From positions 827,001 to 891,000 of the forward strand of contig OW285188.1 of assembly GCA_935421135.1 (NCBI GenBank): a DNA stretch of 64,000 nt. Direction: 5' to 3'. Below are positions 10,324 to 23,520 of the stretch, piece by piece. The notes under the pieces are model-generated. The model was given only the letters and a program-made list of their open reading frames with translations. It ran no database searches and was not told the DNA's origin. Position 1 is the first letter of the stretch, and each line of letters opens with the position of its first letter. The position numbers and the translations under genes were made by a program. Origin of the DNA: Bugulina stolonifera (taxonomy: Eukaryota; Bryozoa; Gymnolaemata; Cheilostomatida; Bugulidae).

Positions 10324-12141
10324 GTGAATGAAACACATTGTTACAAACAGCAATTTGGCACAAAACACACTGAAAATTTACTTTTATGCAATATTGAACA
10401 TCTTCTACTAGTTTACAAACTAATAACTCAAGTGAATGTGTCAAAAATCACAAATCTGACATTATGTTTCATGTTTGCAAAGTTGAATATTGCAAGCAAA
10501 GTCATGTTTTAGTGATTTTCATTCAAATTATGCATTCTGAACATTGCAAAAGTTAATGAAACACATTGTTACAAACAGCAATTTGGCACAAAGCACACTG
10601 AAAACTTACTTTTATGCAATATTGAACATCTACTAGTTTCCAAACTAACAACTCAAGTGAATGTGTCAAAAATCACAAATCTGACATTATGTTTCATGTT
10701 TGCAAAGTTGAATATTGCATGCAGAGTCATGTTTTATTGATTTTCATTCAAATTATGCATTCTAAACGTTGCAAAAGTGAATCAAACGCATTGTTACAAA
10801 CAGCAATTTGGCACAAAACACACTGAAAACTTACTTTTATGCAATATTGAACATCTTCTACTAGTTTACAAACTAATAACTCAAGTGAATGTGTCAAAAA
10901 TCACAAATCTGACATTATGTTTCATGTTTGCAAAGTTGAATATTGCGTGAAAAGTCATGTTTTAGTGATTTTCATTCAAATTATGCATTCTGAACATTGC
11001 AAAAGTTAATGAAACACATTGTTACAAACAGAAATTTGGTACCAAACACACTGAAAGCTTACTTTTATGTAATATTGAACATCTTCTACTAAATTGCAAA
11101 CTGATAATTCAAGTGAATTTGTCAAAAATCACAAATCTGATGTTATGTTCCATGTTTGCAAAGTTGTATATGGCATGCAAAGTCATGTTTTATTGATTTT
11201 CATTCAAATTATGCATTCTGAACATTGCAAAAGTGAATGGAACACATTGTTACAAACAGCAATTTGGCACAAAGCACACTGAAAACTTACTTTTATGCAA
11301 TATTGAACATCTACTAGTTTCCAAACTAACAACTCAAGTGAATGTGTCAAAAATCACAAATCTGACATTATGTTTCATGTTTGCGAAGTTGAATATTGCA
11401 TGCAGAGTCATGTTTTATTGATTTTCATTCAAATTATGCATTCTAAACGTTGCAAAAGTGAATCAAACGCATTGTTACAAACAGCAATTTGGCACAAAAC
11501 ACACTGAAAACTTACTTTTATGCAATATTGACCATCTTCTACTAGTTTACAAACTAATAACTCGAGTGAATGTGTCAAAAATCACGCATCTGACATTATG
11601 TTTCATGTTTGCAAAGTTGAATATTGCATGCAGAGTCATGTTTTAGTGATTTCCATTCAAATTATGCATTCTGAACATTGCAAAAGTGAATAAAACACAT
11701 GTTTACAAACAGCAATTTGGCACAAAACACACTGAAAACTTACTTTTATGCAATATTGAACATCTTCTACTAGTTTACAAACTAATAACTAAAGTGAATG
11801 TGTCAAAAATCACAAATCTGACATTATGTTTCATGTTTGCAAAGTTGAATATTGCATGCAAAGTCATGTTTTATTGATTTCCATTCAAATTATGCATTCT
11901 GAACATTGCAAAAGTGAATGAAACACATTGTTACAAACAGCAATTTGGTACCAAACACGCTGAAAACTTACTTTTATGTAATATTGAACATCCTCCACTA
12001 GTTTATAAACTGATAACTCAAGTGTATTTGTCAAAAATCACAAATCTGACATTATGTTTCATGTTTGCAAAGTTGAATATTGCATGCAAAGTCATGTTTT
12101 ATTGATTTTTATTCAAAATATGCACTCTGAACATTGCAAAA
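10324..12141 (+). repeat. 8-mer HOR unit, copy 4 (block Q, marked A and D)
   Basis: 1,818 bp, starts 10324, 10552, 10777, 11005, 11233, 11458, 11686 and 11914. Two private changes identify it: TTGCAAGCAAAG in A (10495) and GCGTGAAAAG in D (10950). Both recur 9,786 bp later at 20281 and 20736, so 20110-21927 is a copy of this unit rather than of the other 8-mers. Confidence 0.93.
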
Positions 12142-13734
12142 GTGAATGAAACACATTGTTACAAACAGCAATTTGGCACAAAACACACTGAAAATTTACT
12201 TTTATGCAATATTGAACATCTTCTACTAGTTTACAAACTAATAACTGAAGTGAATGTGTCAAAAATCACAAATCTGACATTATGTTTCATATTTGCAAAG
12301 TTGAATATTGCATGCAAAGTCATGTTTTATTGATTTTCATTCAAATTATGCATTCTGAACATTGCAAAAGTGAATGGAACACATTGTTACAAACAGCAAT
12401 TTGGCACAAAGCACACTGAAAACTTACTTTTATGCAATATTGAACATCTACTAGTTTCCAAACTAACAACTCAAGTGAATGTGTCAAAAATCACAAATCT
12501 GACATTATGTTTCATGTTTGCAAAGTTGAATATTGCATGCAGAGTCATGTTTTATTGATTTTCATTCAAATTATGCATTCTAAACGTTGCAAAAGTGAAT
12601 CAAACGCATTGTTACAAACAGCAATTTGGCACAAAACACACTGAAAACTTACTTTTATGCAATATTGACCATCTTCTACTAGTTTACCAACTAATAACTC
12701 GAGTGAATGTGTCAAAAATCACGCATCTGACATTATGTTTCATGTTTGCAAAGTTGAATATTGCATGCAGAGTCATGTTTTAGTGATTTCCATTCAAATT
12801 ATGCATTCTGAACATTGCAAAAGTGAATAAAACACATGTTTACAAACAGCAATTTGGCACAAAACACACTGAAAACTTACTTTTATGCAATATTGAACAT
12901 CTTCTACTAGTTTACAAACTAATAACTCAAGTGAATGTGTCAAAAATCACAAATCTGACATTATGTTTCATCTTTGCAAAGTTGAATATTGCATGCAAAG
13001 TCATGTTTTATTGATTTCCATTCAAATTATGCATTCTGAACATTGCAAAAGTGAATGAAACACATTGTTACAAACAGCAATTTGGTACCAAACACGCTGA
13101 AAACTTACTTTTATGTAATATTGAACATCCTCCACTAGTTTATAAACTGATAACTCAAGTGTATTTGTCAAAAATCACAAATCTGACATTATGTTTCATG
13201 TTTGCAAAGTTGAATATTGCATGCAAAGTCATGTTTTATTGATTTTTATTCAAAATATGCACTCTGAACATTGCAAAAGTGAATGAAACACATTGTTACA
13301 AACAGCAATTTGGTACCAAACACGCTGAAAACTTACTTTTATGTAATATTGAACATCCTCCACTAGTTTATAAACTGATAACTCAAGTGTATTTGTCAAA
13401 AATCACAAATCTGACATTATGTTTCATGTTTGCAAAGTTGAATATTGCATGCAAAGTCATGTTTTATTGATTTTTATTCAAAATATGCACTCTGAACATT
13501 GCAAAAGTGAATGAAACACATTGTTACAAACAGCAATTTGGCACAAAACACACTGAAAACTTACTTTTATGTAATATTGAACATCTTCTACTAAATTGCA
13601 AACTGATAATTCAAGTGAATTTGTCAAAAATCACAAATCTGATGTTATGTTCCATGTTTGCAAAGTTGAATATTGCATGCAAAGTCATGTTTTATTGATT
13701 TTTATTCAAAATATGCACTCTGAACATTGCAAAA
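12142..13734 (+). repeat. 7-mer block R, copy 1 (A2-B-F-G2-C-C-E2)
   Basis: 1,593 bp, starts 12142, 12370, 12595, 12823, 13051, 13279 and 13507. Markers are AACTGAAGTG in A2 (G at 12247) and TTTACCAACTAA in F (C at 12688). E2 at 13507 is a triple chimera: A-like front, E middle (CTAAATTGCAAACTG, CTGATGTTATGTTCC), and C-like tail (GATTTTTATTCAAAATATG). The markers recur in block R copies at 16468 and 21928. Confidence 0.9.
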
Positions 13735-15783
13735 GTGAATGAAACACATTGTTACAAACAGCAATTTGGCACAAAACACACTGAAAATTTACTTTTATGC
13801 AATATTGAACATCTTCTACTAGTTTACAAACTAATAACTCAAGTGAATGTGTCAAAAATCACAAATCTGACATTATGTTTCATATTTGCAAAGTTGAATA
13901 TTGCATGCAAAGTCATGTTTTATTGATTTTCATTCAAATTATGCATTCTGAACATTGCAAAAGTGAATGGAACACATTGTTACAAACAGCAATTTGGCAC
14001 AAAGCACACTGAAAACTTACTTTTATGCAATATTGAACATCTACTAGTTTCCAAACTAACAACTCAAGTGAATGTGTCAAAAATCACAAATCTGACATTA
14101 TGTTTCATGTTTGCAAAGTTGAATATTGCATGCAGAGTCATGTTTTATTGATTTTCATTCAAATTATGCATTCTAAACGTTGCAAAAGTGAATCAAACGC
14201 ATTGTTACAAACAGCAATTTGGCTCAAAACACACTGAAAACTTACTTTTATGCAATATTGACCATCTTCTACTAGTTTACAAACTAATAACTCGAGTGAA
14301 TGTGTCAAAAATCACGCATCTGACATTATGTTTCATGTTTGCAAAGTTGAATATTGCATGCAGAGTCATGTTTTAGTGATTTCCATTCAAATTATGCATT
14401 CTGAACATTGCAAAAGTGAATAAAACACATGTTTACAAACAGCAATTTGGCACAAAACACACTGAAAACTTACTTTTATGCAATATTGAACATCTTCTAC
14501 TAGTTTACAAACTAATAACTCAAGTGAATGTGTCAAAAATCACAAATCTGACATTATGTTTCATCTTTGCAAAGTTGAATATTGCATGCAAAGTCATGTT
14601 TTATTGATTTCCATTCAAATTATGCATTCTGAACATTGCAAAAGTGAATGAAACACATTGTTACAAACAGCAATTTGGTACCAAACACGCTGAAAACTTA
14701 CTTTTATGTAATATTGAACATCCTCCACTAGTTTATAAACTGATAACTCAAGTGTATTTGTCAAAAATCACAAATCTGACATTATGTTTCATGTTTGCAA
14801 AGTTGAATATTGCATGCAAAGTCATGTTTTATTGATTTTTATTCAAAATATGCACTCTGAACATTGCAAAAGTGAATGAAACACATTGTTACAAACAGCA
14901 ATTTGGCACAAAACACACTGAAAACTTACTTTTATGTAATATTGAACATCCTCCACTAGTTTATAAACTGATAACTCAAGTGTATTTGTCAAAAATCACA
15001 AATCTGACATTATGTTTCATGTTTGCAAAGTTGAATATTGCATGCAAAGTCATGTTTTATTGATTTTTATTCAAAATATGCACTCTGAACATTGCAAAAG
15101 TGAATGAAACACATTGTTACAAACAGCAATTTGGCACAAAACACACTGAAAATTTACTTTTATGCAATATTGAACATCTTCTACTAGTTTACAAACTAAT
15201 AACTCAAGTGAATGTGTCAAAAATCACAAATCTGACATTATGTTTCATGTTTGCAAAGTTGAATATTGCATGCAGAGTCATGTTTTAGTGTTTTCCATTC
15301 AAATTATGCATTCTGAACATTGCAAAAGTGAATGAAACACATGTTTACAAACAGCAATTTGGCACAAAACACACTGAAAACTTACTTTTATGCAATATTG
15401 AACATCTTCTACTAGTTTACAAACTAATAACTCAAGTGAATGTGTCAAAAATCACAAATCTGACATTATGTTTCATGTTTGCAAAGTTGAATATTGCATG
15501 CAAAGTCATGTTTTATTGATTTCCATTCAAATTATGCATTCTGAACATTGCAAAAGTGAATGAAACACATTGTTACAAACAGCAATTTGGTACCAAACAC
15601 GCTGAAAACTTACTTTTATGTAATATTGAACATCCTCCACTAGTTTATAAACTGATAACTCAAGTGTATTTGTCAAAAATCACAAATCTGACATTATGTT
15701 TCATGTTTGCAAAGTTGAATATTGCATGCAAAGTCATGTTTTATTGATTTTTATTCAAAATATGCACTCTGAACATTGCAAAA
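13735..15783 (+). repeat. 9-mer block P, copy 2
   Basis: 2,049 bp, starts 13735, 13963, 14188, 14416, 14644, 14872, 15100, 15328 and 15556. It has the same order and markers as 8275-10323, offset 5,460 bp. A private change lies in the A/F tail at 15291 (TTTTAGTGTTTTCC). Confidence 0.92.
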
Positions 15784-16467
15784 GTGAATGAAACACATTG
15801 TTACAAACAGCAATTTGGCACAAAACACACTGAAAACTTACTTTTATGCAATATTGACCATCTTCTACTAGTTTACAAACTAATAACTCGAGTGAATGTG
15901 TCAAAAATCACGCATCTGACATTATGTTTCATGTTTGCAAAGTTGAATATTGCATGCAGAGTCATGTTTTAGTGATTTCCATTCAAATTATGCATTCTGA
16001 ACATTGCAAAAGTGAATAAAACACATGTTTACAAACAGCAATTTGGCACAAAACACACTGAAAACTTACTTTTATGCAATATTGAACATCTTCTACTAGT
16101 TTACAAACTAATAACTAAAGTGAATGTGTCAAAAATCACAAATCTGACATTATGTTTCATGTTTGCAAAGTTGAATATTGCATGCAAAGTCATGTTTTAT
16201 TGATTTCCATTCAAATTATGCATTCTGAACATTGCAAAAGTGAATGAAACACATTGTTACAAACAGCAATTTGGTACCAAACACGCTGAAAACTTACTTT
16301 TATGTAATATTGAACATCCTCCACTAGTTTATAAACTGATAACTCAAGTGTATTTGTCAAAAATCACAAATCTGACATTATGTTTCATGTTTGCAAAGTT
16401 GAATATTGCATGCAAAGTCATGTTTTATTGATTTTTATTCAAAATATGCACTCTGAACATTGCAAAA
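15784..16467 (+). repeat. 3-mer A/F-G-C, deletion remnant of block Q
   Basis: 684 bp, starts 15784, 16012 and 16240. It occupies the position of the 8-mer Q in the surrounding 5,460-bp repeat but is 1,134 bp shorter. The first monomer begins as A (GTGAATGAAACACATTG) and continues as F (TTGACCATC, CTCGAG, ATCACGCATC); the G keeps the 8-mer marker AACTAAAGTG. The lost monomers equal A-b-D-E-B in length. Confidence 0.9.
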
Positions 16468-18060
16468 GTGAATGAAACACATTGTTACAAACAGCAATTT
16501 GGCACAAAACACACTGAAAATTTACTTTTATGCAATATTGAACATCTTCTACTAGTTTACAAACTAATAACTGAAGTGAATGTGTCAAAAATCACAAATC
16601 TGACATTATGTTTCATATTTGCAAAGTTGAATATTGCATGCAAAGTCATGTTTTATTGATTTTCATTCAAATTATGCATTCTGAACATTGCAAAAGTGAA
16701 TGGAACACATTGTTACAAACAGCAATTTGGCACAAAGCACACTGAAAACTTACTTTTATGCAATATTGAACATCTACTAGTTTCCAAACTAACAACTCAA
16801 GTGAATGTGTCAAAAATCACAAATCTGACATTATGTTTCATGTTTGCAAAGTTGAATATTGCATGCAGAGTCATGTTTTATTGATTTTCATTCAAATTAT
16901 GCATTCTAAACGTTGCAAAAGTGAATCAAACGCATTGTTACAAACAGCAATTTGGCACAAAACACACTGAAAACTTACTTTTATGCAATATTGACCATCT
17001 TCTACTAGTTTACCAACTAATAACTCGAGTGAATGTGTCAAAAATCACGCATCTGACATTATGTTTCATGTTTGCAAAGTTGAATATTGCATGCAGAGTC
17101 ATGTTTTAGTGATTTCCATTCAAATTATGCATTCTGAACATTGCAAAAGTGAATAAAACACATGTTTACAAACAGCAATTTGGCACAAAACACACTGAAA
17201 ACTTACTTTTATGCAATATTGAACATCTTCTACTAGTTTACAAACTAATAACTCAAGTGAATGTGTCAAAAATCACAAATCTGACATTATGTTTCATCTT
17301 TGCAAAGTTGAATATTGCATGCAAAGTCATGTTTTATTGATTTCCATTCAAATTATGCATTCTGAACATTGCAAAAGTGAATGAAACACATTGTTACAAA
17401 CAGCAATTTGGTACCAAACACGCTGAAAACTTACTTTTATGTAATATTGAACATCCTCCACTAGTTTATAAACTGATAACTCAAGTGTATTTGTCAAAAA
17501 TCACAAATCTGACATTATGTTTCATGTTTGCAAAGTTGAATATTGCATGCAAAGTCATGTTTTATTGATTTTTATTCAAAATATGCACTCTGAACATTGC
17601 AAAAGTGAATGAAACACATTGTTACAAACAGCAATTTGGTACCAAACACGCTGAAAACTTACTTTTATGTAATATTGAACATCCTCCACTAGTTTATAAA
17701 CTGATAACTCAAGTGTATTTGTCAAAAATCACAAATCTGACATTATGTTTCATGTTTGCAAAGTTGAATATTGCATGCAAAGTCATGTTTTATTGATTTT
17801 TATTCAAAATATGCACTCTGAACATTGCAAAAGTGAATGAAACACATTGTTACAAACAGCAATTTGGCACAAAACACACTGAAAACTTACTTTTATGTAA
17901 TATTGAACATCTTCTACTAAATTGCAAACTGATAATTCAAGTGAATTTGTCAAAAATCACAAATCTGATGTTATGTTCCATGTTTGCAAAGTTGAATATT
18001 GCATGCAAAGTCATGTTTTATTGATTTTTATTCAAAATATGCACTCTGAACATTGCAAAA
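16468..18060 (+). repeat. 7-mer block R, copy 2
   Basis: 1,593 bp, starts 16468, 16696, 16921, 17149, 17377, 17605 and 17833. It carries both R markers (AACTGAAGTG with G at 16573, TTTACCAACTAA with C at 17014), exactly 4,326 bp after those of copy 1. Confidence 0.92.
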
Positions 18061-20109
18061 GTGAATGAAACACATTGTTACAAACAGCAATTTGGCACAA
18101 AACACACTGAAAATTTACTTTTATGCAATATTGAACATCTTCTACTAGTTTACAAACTAATAACTCAAGTGAATGTGTCAAAAATCACAAATCTGACATT
18201 ATGTTTCATATTTGCAAAGTTGAATATTGCATGCAAAGTCATGTTTTATTGATTTTCATTCAAATTATGCATTCTGAACATTGCAAAAGTGAATGGAACA
18301 CATTGTTACAAACAGCAATTTGGCACAAAGCACACTGAAAACTTACTTTTATGCAATATTGAACATCTACTAGTTTCCAAACTAACAACTCAAGTGAATG
18401 TGTCAAAAATCACAAATCTGACATTATGTTTCATGTTTGCAAAGTTGAATATTGCATGCAGAGTCATGTTTTATTGATTTTCATTCAAATTATGCATTCT
18501 AAACGTTGCAAAAGTGAATCAAACGCATTGTTACAAACAGCAATTTGGCTCAAAACACACTGAAAACTTACTTTTATGCAATATTGACCATCTTCTACTA
18601 GTTTACAAACTAATAACTCGAGTGAATGTGTCAAAAATCACGCATCTGACATTATGTTTCATGTTTGCAAAGTTGAATATTGCATGCAGAGTCATGTTTT
18701 AGTGATTTCCATTCAAATTATGCATTCTGAACATTGCAAAAGTGAATAAAACACATGTTTACAAACAGCAATTTGGCACAAAACACACTGAAAACTTACT
18801 TTTATGCAATATTGAACATCTTCTACTAGTTTACAAACTAATAACTCAAGTGAATGTGTCAAAAATCACAAATCTGACATTATGTTTCATCTTTGCAAAG
18901 TTGAATATTGCATGCAAAGTCATGTTTTATTGATTTCCATTCAAATTATGCATTCTGAACATTGCAAAAGTGAATGAAACACATTGTTACAAACAGCAAT
19001 TTGGTACCAAACACGCTGAAAACTTACTTTTATGTAATATTGAACATCCTCCACTAGTTTATAAACTGATAACTCAAGTGTATTTGTCAAAAATCACAAA
19101 TCTGACATTATGTTTCATGTTTGCAAAGTTGAATATTGCATGCAAAGTCATGTTTTATTGATTTTTATTCAAAATATGCACTCTGAACATTGCAAAAGTG
19201 AATGAAACACATTGTTACAAACAGCAATTTGGCACAAAACACACTGAAAACTTACTTTTATGCAATATTGAACATCCTCCACTAGTTTATAAACTGATAA
19301 CTCAAGTGTATTTGTCAAAAATCACAAATCTGACATTATGTTTCATGTTTGCAAAGTTGAATATTGCATGCAAAGTCATGTTTTATTGATTTTTATTCAA
19401 AATATGCACTCTGAACATTGCAAAAGTGAATGAAACACATTGTTACAAACAGCAATTTGGCACAAAACACACTGAAAATTTACTTTTATGCAATATTGAA
19501 CATCTTCTACTAGTTTACAAACTAATAACTCAAGTGAATGTGTCAAAAATCACAAATCTGACATTATGTTTCATGTTTGCAAAGTTGAATATTGCATGCA
19601 GAGTCATGTTTTAGTGATTTCCATTCAAATTATGCATTCTGAACATTGCAAAAGTGAATGAAACACATGTTTACAAACAGCAATTTGGCACAAAACACAC
19701 TGAAAACTTACTTTTATGCAATATTGAACATCTTCTACTAGTTTACAAACTAATAACTCAAGTGAATGTGTCAAAAATCACAAATCTGACATTATGTTTC
19801 ATGTTTGCAAAGTTGAATATTGCATGCAAAGTCATGTTTTATTGATTTCCATTCAAATTATGCATTCTGAACATTGCAAAAGTGAATGAAACACATTGTT
19901 ACAAACAGCAATTTGGTACCAAACACGCTGAAAACTTACTTTTATGTAATATTGAACATCCTCCACTAGTTTATAAACTGATAACTCAAGTGTATTTGTC
20001 AAAAATCACAAATCTGACATTATGTTTCATGTTTGCAAAGTTGAATATTGCATGCAAAGTCATGTTTTATTGATTTTTATTCAAAATATGCACTCTGAAC
20101 ATTGCAAAA
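18061..20109 (+). repeat. 9-mer block P, copy 3
   Basis: 2,049 bp, starts 18061, 18289, 18514, 18742, 18970, 19198, 19426, 19654 and 19882. C* at 19198 has TTATGCAATATTG (C at 19263) where the other two copies have TTATGTAATATTG (9477 and 14937). This points either to a slightly different crossover position or to a later point change or conversion. Confidence 0.92.
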
Positions 20110-21927
20110 GTGAATGAAACACATTGTTACAAACAGCAATTTGGCACAAAACACACTGAAAATTTACTTTTATGCAATATTGAACATCTTCTACTAGTTT
20201 ACAAACTAATAACTCAAGTGAATGTGTCAAAAATCACAAATCTGACATTATGTTTCATGTTTGCAAAGTTGAATATTGCAAGCAAAGTCATGTTTTAGTG
20301 ATTTTCATTCAAATTATGCATTCTGAACATTGCAAAAGTTAATGAAACACATTGTTACAAACAGCAATTTGGCACAAAGCACACTGAAAACTTACTTTTA
20401 TGCAATATTGAACATCTACTAGTTTCCAAACTAACAACTCAAGTGAATGTGTCAAAAATCACAAATCTGACATTATGTTTCATGTTTGCAAAGTTGAATA
20501 TTGCATGCAGAGTCATGTTTTATTGATTTTCATTCAAATTATGCATTCTAAACGTTGCAAAAGTGAATCAAACGCATTGTTACAAACAGCAATTTGGCAC
20601 AAAACACACTGAAAACTTACTTTTATGCAATATTGAACATCTTCTACTAGTTTACAAACTAATAACTCAAGTGAATGTGTCAAAAATCACAAATCTGACA
20701 TTATGTTTCATGTTTGCAAAGTTGAATATTGCGTGAAAAGTCATGTTTTAGTGATTTTCATTCAAATTATGCATTCTGAACATTGCAAAAGTTAATGAAA
20801 CACATTGTTACAAACAGAAATTTGGTACCAAACACACTGAAAGCTTACTTTTATGTAATATTGAACATCTTCTACTAAATTGCAAACTGATAATTCAAGT
20901 GAATTTGTCAAAAATCACAAATCTGATGTTATGTTCCATGTTTGCAAAGTTGTATATGGCATGCAAAGTCATGTTTTATTGATTTTCATTCAAATTATGC
21001 ATTCTGAACATTGCAAAAGTGAATGGAACACATTGTTACAAACAGCAATTTGGCACAAAGCACACTGAAAACTTACTTTTATGCAATATTGAACATCTAC
21101 TAGTTTCCAAACTAACAACTCAAGTGAATGTGTCAAAAATCACAAATCTGACATTATGTTTCATGTTTGCGAAGTTGAATATTGCATGCAGAGTCATGTT
21201 TTATTGATTTTCATTCAAATTATGCATTCTAAACGTTGCAAAAGTGAATCAAACGCATTGTTACAAACAGCAATTTGGCACAAAACACACTGAAAACTTA
21301 CTTTTATGCAATATTGACCATCTTCTACTAGTTTACAAACTAATAACTCGAGTGAATGTGTCAAAAATCACGCATCTGACATTATGTTTCATGTTTGCAA
21401 AGTTGAATATTGCATGCAGAGTCATGTTTTAGTGATTTCCATTCAAATTATGCATTCTGAACATTGCAAAAGTGAATAAAACACATGTTTACAAACAGCA
21501 ATTTGGCACAAAACACACTGAAAACTTACTTTTATGCAATATTGAACATCTTCTACTAGTTTACAAACTAATAACTAAAGTGAATGTGTCAAAAATCACA
21601 AATCTGACATTATGTTTCATGTTTGCAAAGTTGAATATTGCATGCAAAGTCATGTTTTATTGATTTCCATTCAAATTATGCATTCTGAACATTGCAAAAG
21701 TGAATGAAACACATTGTTACAAACAGCAATTTGGTACCAAACACGCTGAAAACTTACTTTTATGTAATATTGAACATCCTCCACTAGTTTATAAACTGAT
21801 AACTCAAGTGTATTTGTCAAAAATCACAAATCTGACATTATGTTTCATGTTTGCAAAGTTGAATATTGCATGCAAAGTCATGTTTTATTGATTTTTATTC
21901 AAAATATGCACTCTGAACATTGCAAAA
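20110..21927 (+). repeat. 8-mer HOR unit, copy 5 (block Q, copy 2)
   Basis: 1,818 bp, starts 20110, 20338, 20563, 20791, 21019, 21244, 21472 and 21700. It shares with 10324-12141 the rare changes TTGCAAGCAAAG (20281) and GCGTGAAAAG (20736). Confidence 0.93.
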
Positions 21928-23520
21928 GTGAATGAAACACATTGTTACAAACAGCAATTTGGCACAAAACACACTGAAAATTTACTTTTATGCAATATTG
22001 AACATCTTCTACTAGTTTACAAACTAATAACTGAAGTGAATGTGTCAAAAATCACAAATCTGACATTATGTTTCATATTTGCAAAGTTGAATATTGCATG
22101 CAAAGTCATGTTTTATTGATTTTCATTCAAATTATGCATTCTGAACATTGCAAAAGTGAATGGAACACATTGTTACAAACAGCAATTTGGCACAAAGCAC
22201 ACTGAAAACTTACTTTTATGCAATATTGAACATCTACTAGTTTCCAAACTAACAACTCAAGTGAATGTGTCAAAAATCACAAATCTGACATTATGTTTCA
22301 TGTTTGCAAAGTTGAATATTGCATGCAGAGTCATGTTTTATTGATTTTCATTCAAATTATGCATTCTAAACGTTGCAAAAGTGAATCAAACGCATTGTTA
22401 CAAACAGCAATTTGGCACAAAACACACTGAAAACTTACTTTTATGCAATATTGACCATCTTCTACTAGTTTACCAACTAATAACTCGAGTGAATGTGTCA
22501 AAAATCACGCATCTGACATTATGTTTCATGTTTGCAAAGTTGAATATTGCATGCAGAGTCATGTTTTAGTGATTTCCATTCAAATTATGCATTCTGAACA
22601 TTGCAAAAGTGAATAAAACACATGTTTACAAACAGCAATTTGGCACAAAACACACTGAAAACTTACTTTTATGCAATATTGAACATCTTCTACTAGTTTA
22701 CAAACTAATAACTCAAGTGAATGTGTCAAAAATCACAAATCTGACATTATGTTTCATCTTTGCAAAGTTGAATATTGCATGCAAAGTCATGTTTTATTGA
22801 TTTCCATTCAAATTATGCATTCTGAACATTGCAAAAGTGAATGAAACACATTGTTACAAACAGCAATTTGGTACCAAACACGCTGAAAACTTACTTTTAT
22901 GTAATATTGAACATCCTCCACTAGTTTATAAACTGATAACTCAAGTGTATTTGTCAAAAATCACAAATCTGACATTATGTTTCATGTTTGCAAAGTTGAA
23001 TATTGCATGCAAAGTCATGTTTTATTGATTTTTATTCAAAATATGCACTCTGAACATTGCAAAAGTGAATGAAACACATTGTTACAAACAGCAATTTGGT
23101 ACCAAACACGCTGAAAACTTACTTTTATGTAATATTGAACATCCTCCACTAGTTTATAAACTGATAACTCAAGTGTATTTGTCAAAAATCACAAATCTGA
23201 CATTATGTTTCATGTTTGCAAAGTTGAATATTGCATGCAAAGTCATGTTTTATTGATTTTTATTCAAAATATGCACTCTGAACATTGCAAAAGTGAATGA
23301 AACACATTGTTACAAACAGCAATTTGGCACAAAACACACTGAAAACTTACTTTTATGTAATATTGAACATCTTCTACTAAATTGCAAACTGATAATTCAA
23401 GTGAATTTGTCAAAAATCACAAATCTGATGTTATGTTCCATGTTTGCAAAGTTGTACATGGCATGCAAAGTCATGTTTTATTGATTTTCATTCAAATTAT
23501 GCATTCTGAACATTGCAAAA
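21928..23520 (+). repeat. 7-mer block R, copy 3, with altered last monomer
   Basis: 1,593 bp, starts 21928, 22156, 22381, 22609, 22837, 23065 and 23293. Both R markers are present (22033 and 22474). The last monomer departs from the other E2 copies near 23451, where GTTGTACATGGC and an E-type tail replace GTTGAATATTGC and the C-type tail. This marks the right end of the 5,460-bp repeat domain. Confidence 0.9.
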
